Below are positions 58,589 to 64,000 of a stretch of DNA of 64,000 nt, in pieces. How positions within the stretch are numbered: the first letter of the stretch is position 1; each line of letters begins with the position of its first letter. A program made the translations under genes and the position numbers. The stretch is from Cryptomeria japonica. Taxonomy: Eukaryota; Streptophyta; Pinopsida; Cupressales; Cupressaceae. Below the pieces are notes generated by a model. That model saw only the letters and a program-made list of their open reading frames with translations, was not told where the DNA came from and did no database searches. The DNA is taken from the NCBI RefSeq assembly GCF_030272615.1, contig NC_081408.1:404537889-404601888 (forward strand). The letters run 5' to 3'.

Positions 58589-61526
58589 TGTCACAACCCT
58601 CCTCTATCACTTTTTGATTTAAATACAATTCTATTATATTTTCAGTTAAGCTATTTAAATGATTGAATAAATGTTATAAAAGAATAAAATGAATACACAC
58701 ACACACACTTGGAGAATATAATTCAAAAGGCATTATTTTTATTTATTTATTTTTCACTCCCAATTATGGCACATGTTGTAGGAAGAATAAGAAGCTTCTA
58801 GATGAATCTCCACCACCTTGCATGTAACTCCCCCCACTAAGTTTTCAATCAATTTGCATGAGTCCAATATTGGAAAAGAATCTCTTTTTTAATTAAATTC
58901 TCTAGATAGTGGAATTGACGTATTTTTCTTATAAAATTGTATACAAGTTTCAAAGAAGGGAGTTGATTATGTTTGAAGGAAATTTCCCAAGTTTTTCTTT
59001 GGTAGTCTCATTTTTGTTGCAGGATTTTTAAGTTCTAGCTAGAGGATTCAACATCAATCTTCAGTAAACCAAGTTCTCTCCTTTTGTCATATGAGGAATT
59101 TGTATTTATCAAAAATATATATAGTTTCTAGATTCCTTAATTGAATATAGTTTCTGAAAGAAATCATTTTTTTTGCTAGATAGGAAGAAAATCTATTTTG
59201 TTTTCTTTAAAGAAATGCAGTGATATAATTCTTTCTCTTTTTAAATACATATGCAGATTTCTCTTGCATATTTTATTTAATCTATTTAAAAGGTAGAAAA
59301 TCAGATTTTTTGCTTTTTTGTTTTCTCTTGAAAATTAGAGATGATATTGAATACAAAAATAAATAAATCTCTCTCTTTAAAAATCTTCCATGTATGAATA
59401 AATGATATGAATCTTAATATTTATTCTCTCTTGAATTCTTTTCTCTAGCTCTTCGAATGGAAATCTGAAAGTAAAATTTCATCCTTTAATTAAATTTTAC
59501 TTCTCTGTGAACAAAAAATCTGATAACAAGATATAAACCGCCAGGGAAGTGGTACCCTCCACTTCCCCTGTGGTCACTGTCACGGCAGTGGCCGCGAGGT
59601 AGTGGAGGGGACCACAAGGTCCCCTCATCACTGCGGACCTGCTTCCACAGACCCACAGTGGTGATGGGACCTATGGGCCCCACTCCCCACTAACCCCCTT
59701 AAACAAGATTCGCCTTGCTTTTATATTTATTTTTTTTATTTTATTTAAGTTTGTTTTTTCATATATAAATATAAATGTATAAATTTCAAATTAGGAATTG
59801 TTAAATTCTTTTCTTAGAATAAATTTTAAGTTATTAAATTTAACTTAGACAAATTTATAAATCTCGGGGATTAATGTGTAGTAAATTCCTAATTAATTTA
59901 TCTTAAGTAAATTTTATATTTGTAAATTATATGATTAGAATTGTTCAATCAATTTAAAATCCATTGGGGCACTTAGTTGGCATTTAGCAATTAATCCATA
60001 TTAATATTATTTGAAGTTAAATTCTATCTTTGGGGCTAGTGGCTTATAAGCAATATTCTTGCATGTAACTTACACTACCTTCGCCTCATGCAATTGCTTT
60101 ACATTGATTACATTTATTGGCGTTCCATCTCCATGCAAATTTCATGTTCAATTATTAATATGCAAGTTTCCTAAATGGCATTATTACGCAAAGTTATATT
60201 TCAAGTTTTGAATAATAAATAATGTTAGTTACGTTTTTTTTATTCCATGTAATTCATCAAGTAGTTATTTCAATTAATTGAGCTTTGCAATGTCTAAATT
60301 ATACGCGTTCAATTCATAATTATTTTCCAAGCATGATGTTTATCATAAGTTAGAAAATTAAATAAAGGAAGTTGGAAAACCAAAACCTAGCAACGTTTGG
60401 TATATATAGTGCCTCTGGGTCATGCTTACGGGTAATGTCGTCGTGTTGAACTACTGCACTTAATGCCTAATAAAGCTGCATCAATGACGTATGTGGCATC
60501 ATCCCTATAAATCGTCGGGGAGTAGTAAGGGACACTTGGAAGTTAAAATCCAAGGGGTGGGTAATCCTCCTTCGATCGATAATTTAATAAGATAATTCTA
60601 AAGCGATCTTTCATCCGCTGAGTTAAACTATAGTAAACCCTATAGGGATGATGAGTGAAATGCTTTTATGAAATTGATTTAATCTCGAAGATTTGTTGAC
60701 AATTGGTCAAGGGTGATTCTTACGATAAGAATTAGGATCTAGTGTTTTAGGCCACAAGTAATAGGCCATCTTGAGCCTTTGCTTAAGCGCTACCACCGTG
60801 GGTAGCAACCACAGAGAAAGTGTCTGGGACATTGACCCTAGAAAGGGTTGCGTACCCACTAATCTGTTTACATCAAACCATAGAGTAGAAAATAGAACTA
60901 CATACTTTACGCCTTGATCCCATGCCAAAGTGGGTATGTAGGCAATCTTGGGACGGAGTTGTCCCTCGTACTCAGGCGTTCGTGGGTGGGGTCTAGGCTT
61001 GGTATAGAAGGATTGAATAGAATCCTAATTTGAAAGATAATTAAAATGGAAAAAGTAATTCAATGCATACTCGGAAGCAATCCCGTATATATTCGCTTCA
61101 CTTCCCGAGGCTTTAAGCCAAATTCTGAGGCGAAATTCAAGCTTGTATTATGTTATTTAATTACTCCTAAGGATGGCGACCTTGGTGCACTCCTTTTAGA
61201 AGAGTGTAGTACTTAGTGAGTGGCTCAGGACCTGAATGGTCCCGATGAGTCTAAGTCTCTGGCCAGAGCACCTCCTATCCCGATTGGATAGATGCCTACC
61301 CCGTATGGGTAGATGCCTATCTCATATTGGATAGATAAAATCTTATGTCCCGTATGGACAAATGCCTAACCCGTATGGTTAGATGCTCATCTCAGATGGA
61401 TGAATGCCTAATCCAAATGGATGGATGCCCAGAGTATGCGATTGAATCAAACACAATGATTAAATTAAACACAAAAAAAAATAAAAATGGTCAACTTTGT
61501 TGAGTTAATTAAGGTGGGTTATTACA
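58589..61526 (+). repeat. 3' LTR of the chromovirus
   Basis: 2938 bp. It lacks 515 bp of the 5' LTR (joined at AACC, 51326/51841) and about 44 bp after TTTTTAAGTT. It ends GGGTTATTACA. Confidence 0.95.
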
Positions 61527-61531
61527 ATACC

Positions 61532-64000
61532 CATCACTAAACTGATGACCTAGGGTCCCAACTTGATAATGGTGATAAAAAGACAAATTTTTGACAAGGT
61601 ATAGACTCCTTAATGGTCACCTAAGATTTTATTTAAAGGCTTGATTTTTGGGATCTCCAAAACCTGATTTTGGGAATCTAAGTGCAAGTTATGTGCTAAA
61701 GGAAGGTCATGCCAAACTCTAAGATCAAACTAAGGAATGACAATGCAATAGTGGATTCAAGAATTAGGAAAGATAGTGATTATGCAAGGTTTAACCCAAG
61801 ATGGTACCTATGTTTCAACGTGCAAAGTTAAAATGAGACCCCAATTTTTTTTATGTTTTTAGCCTCCCATGTTTTGAAACTTGAATGTTTTGAGACAGTT
61901 TTGGGATTTATTTGTTTTGACAATTGCATTTGGGTAATTGTTTGACAGTTTTGAGAATGATTTATTTCGATTGAGTTGTGTTTTTTATTAAAACATTTAT
62001 TTTTACACTCACATAAGACACTTCAAGCTGAATGGTTGTTTGACTTTGAAAAATCTGAGTGAGATCTGAGGGGCCTAGATTAGCCCATTTTTTAAATAAT
62101 TGGTCTTGACAATTTGAAAGTATTTGAAAATATTTACAACCTAGTTGGAAATGGTTGATATTTGTTGAGGCCCTTAGGTTATAATACCACAAACACTGCA
62201 AAAAATAGAGATTAGGTGGCGCTAACTCCCCAACATGACATTGGTACACCTTCTCTCTTACCCCAAGGTTCAAAAATCTTAAGGATTGGGGATTTTCCTA
62301 TCTCACAATCTAGGGTACATGGAGGGTATCTTTGGGGTATGATGCACACTCCCTGAACCAATGAAGCAATCATTGGCTAAGAGGGACCTCAAAGAGACCA
62401 ATCTGGACTGATCAGCAAGAGTAAAACAATAGAAACCCAAGGACATGATGGAGGAAATGTAGAACATATTAAATTATAACATGAAAATTGATTACAACCA
62501 ACCGGTAACAATTAGGTTACAGAAACCGGCTCACAAGCCTGCTAAAACATTCTCAAAATACAGAACAGGTCACAACCGGGACCTCAAATCTTAAGATCTA
62601 TCTTCTATGCTTAGTCTAACTTCTTGGTTACATTCTAATGCTGTATTACAATGATTTATACAATCCAAGGGGATTTGGTCAGCCCAAAAAGGGATCAAAA
62701 CCTTAAGAACAAGACCTAATGTGCCAAACCAACAAGGTCAACCTCTGCCAAATAAATTTCTCTGGAAAATCCAAAGGGTGAAGAGTAGATCATGGGAAAA
62801 GGTCGGCCACATGCCAAGAAAAAATAAAATCAACGCTCAGGGCTCTGCAAGCTATGGAAGGGGATCCAGTAGATCACCAATGCAAATATGTCCAGGCAAC
62901 TGGTAACAGGAAACTATCAATCGGTAATAGGAAACTATCTCGGAAACCGGTAGAGATAACTTGCCAAAAAATGATCCAAATGCTTTACGGTTTGGGGATA
63001 AGGAAGATGATCAAGCCTTCAAGTAAAATCCAACTCCACAAATTCTGGTGAGTTGAATCTGGGACACACAGAAAGAAATGTTAAAACTACAAACAGAAAG
63101 GAAATATTTTTGGTTGATGCAAGATTGCTATGAACCGAGGATGCTCTTGCATCAACAAACAAATATGGGATTTAGGCTGCTAAAGCAATTGGTTCATTGT
63201 GGGGAAAATTTAGGGGCTTGATGTCTATACATGCAACAATGACTCACTAAATAACCTATTCCATCCCTTATAAAAACTGGTTTGATATACCTCAAATGAT
63301 TGTGGGTATTGGGGAGTTGTTGGTATAGCTAAACATCACAAATAGCTTCGGCTATTTATATAGCAGACCAAAGGAAAGTACTACTTAGATTCATCCCTTA
63401 GGGTGAGTAATTTTTTCCAACAAGGTAGGCTATTTTCTACAAAAGGAAAATTTGGGCATCCGATGAGACCATAAATTATCTCACATTTAACCCATTAAAA
63501 TCATCTATTTCTTATTAGTGCATTGATATTAAAGTGGGTTTGAGTAATAATTGGAAGTTCTTTAGCATGTTTAAGATAAAATGTAAAGTAGATATTTGGT
63601 TTATTTTCACTAAATAAGTGTGATAGAAATTTCTTCTAACATGTCTCCATGAGTGTGAAATATATAAAAAATGCAGTTGAATGAGTTATTGAATAACTCG
63701 TGACAAGAAGAAACTTCCAAAATAATTGTAGCATAGAGCTCTAGACATTAACTCCAAAAAACTCCAAGCATTGTAGAAGGATTTGAATACATAAAGAGAA
63801 GATAGATAAGACTCTTAAAGACCCCTAAAACACTCCAACATTCAAACAAAATAATGTAGCATTAATTATTCTTAAATCAATGGGAAAAGTATCAATTTCA
63901 TGCAAGTTGCAGTTGTACACTACACTACGTTTGCTTTCTCCAACAAACATAATTCAAGTTACCAAAGCACTCCAATGTAATTGCATTATTTTTTCATGTT
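61532..64000. other. Right flank, no gene recognised
   Basis: It continues the sequence interrupted by the chromovirus at 50331. No long ORF with a family motif, LTR pair or array was recognised. ACCGGTTACA-like words at 62500-62580 resemble copia-like LTR sequence on the minus strand, but no ends could be set. Confidence 0.4.
63352..63362 (-). promoter_or_regulatory. Possible minus-strand TATA box
   Basis: The minus strand reads CTATATAAATAGCCGAAGC, a good plant TATA context. No gene is seen downstream on the minus strand, so an LTR promoter is likelier. Confidence 0.3.

Larger units (their letters stand above)
50332..61526 (+). mobile_element. Chromovirus (Ty3/gypsy, Tekay-like), nearly complete but inactive
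   Basis: The duplication ATACC lies at 50327-50331 and 61527-61531. The 5' LTR is 3505 bp and the 3' LTR 2938 bp, both ending GGTGGGTTATTACA. The interior has a Met-tRNA primer site, Gag with a CX2CX3HX4C knuckle, protease, RT, RNase H, integrase, a chromodomain and a polypurine tract in the standard order. Ten base differences over about 270 aligned bases (52260-52530 against 59940-60210) suggest several percent LTR divergence. At least seven stops lie in pol, and one zinc and one catalytic residue are lost. Confidence 0.96.

Noticed and set aside
62215-62260. Possible reversed primer site and 5' LTR of the right-arm element (GGTGTACCA next to TTGGGGA on the minus strand)
   Set aside because: Only about half of the primer-site bases fit, and the sequence to the right does not match the LTR at 32051-33246.

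Overview
This window looks like intergenic DNA from a large plant genome, most probably a conifer. It is a stack of nested, mutated LTR retrotransposons with one LINE. No intact host gene, rRNA or tRNA gene was recognised, and the conifer assignment is an inference from the many old, very long LTRs. Almost every coding region carries stop codons or frameshifts.

Left part (1-24324). A minus-strand L1-type LINE runs off the left edge (1-3026). At 3938-10210 is a gag-only Ty3/gypsy element that carries an inverted LTR end at its 5' terminus and is bounded by the 5-bp duplication GGTTT. At 10216-24324 is a broken Ty1/copia element that has lost its 5' part. It is split twice: by a 3.8-kb solo LTR (12373-16164, duplication TAGTG), and by a complete 5.2-kb element without pol (17489-22655, duplication TCAAG). 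That second insert has a coiled-coil and zinc-knuckle Gag plus a second ORF of unknown function.

Middle part (24325-50331). Two inverted copies of one element face away from each other, at 24325-about 31000 and 38771-about 50331. Each carries a gene for a plant-mobile-domain (PMD) protein with an acidic stretch, a TATA box and a conserved candidate intron. The arrangement fits an antisense gene near the 3' end of Tat-lineage Ty3/gypsy elements. Between the arms lies an LTR with TGTAGACAC/GTGTCTACA ends (32051-38770). It is interrupted by a second member of the no-pol family (33247-38050, minus strand, duplication CATCT). Comparing the arms dates two further solo LTR insertions (25165-27269 and 41639-43198). 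A degraded minus-strand ORF rich in Q, N, S and P lies at 47940-49850.

Right part (50332-61526). An almost complete chromovirus (Ty3/gypsy, Tekay-like) has 3.5-kb and 2.9-kb LTRs, Gag, protease, RT, RNase H, integrase and a chromodomain, and the duplication ATACC. It is inactivated by several stops. From 61532 to the end nothing coding was recognised.

The elements depend on each other only in principle: the gag-only and no-pol elements would need protease, RT and integrase from autonomous relatives. The host-side story is repeated insertion, solo-LTR formation and decay, mainly C-to-T type.
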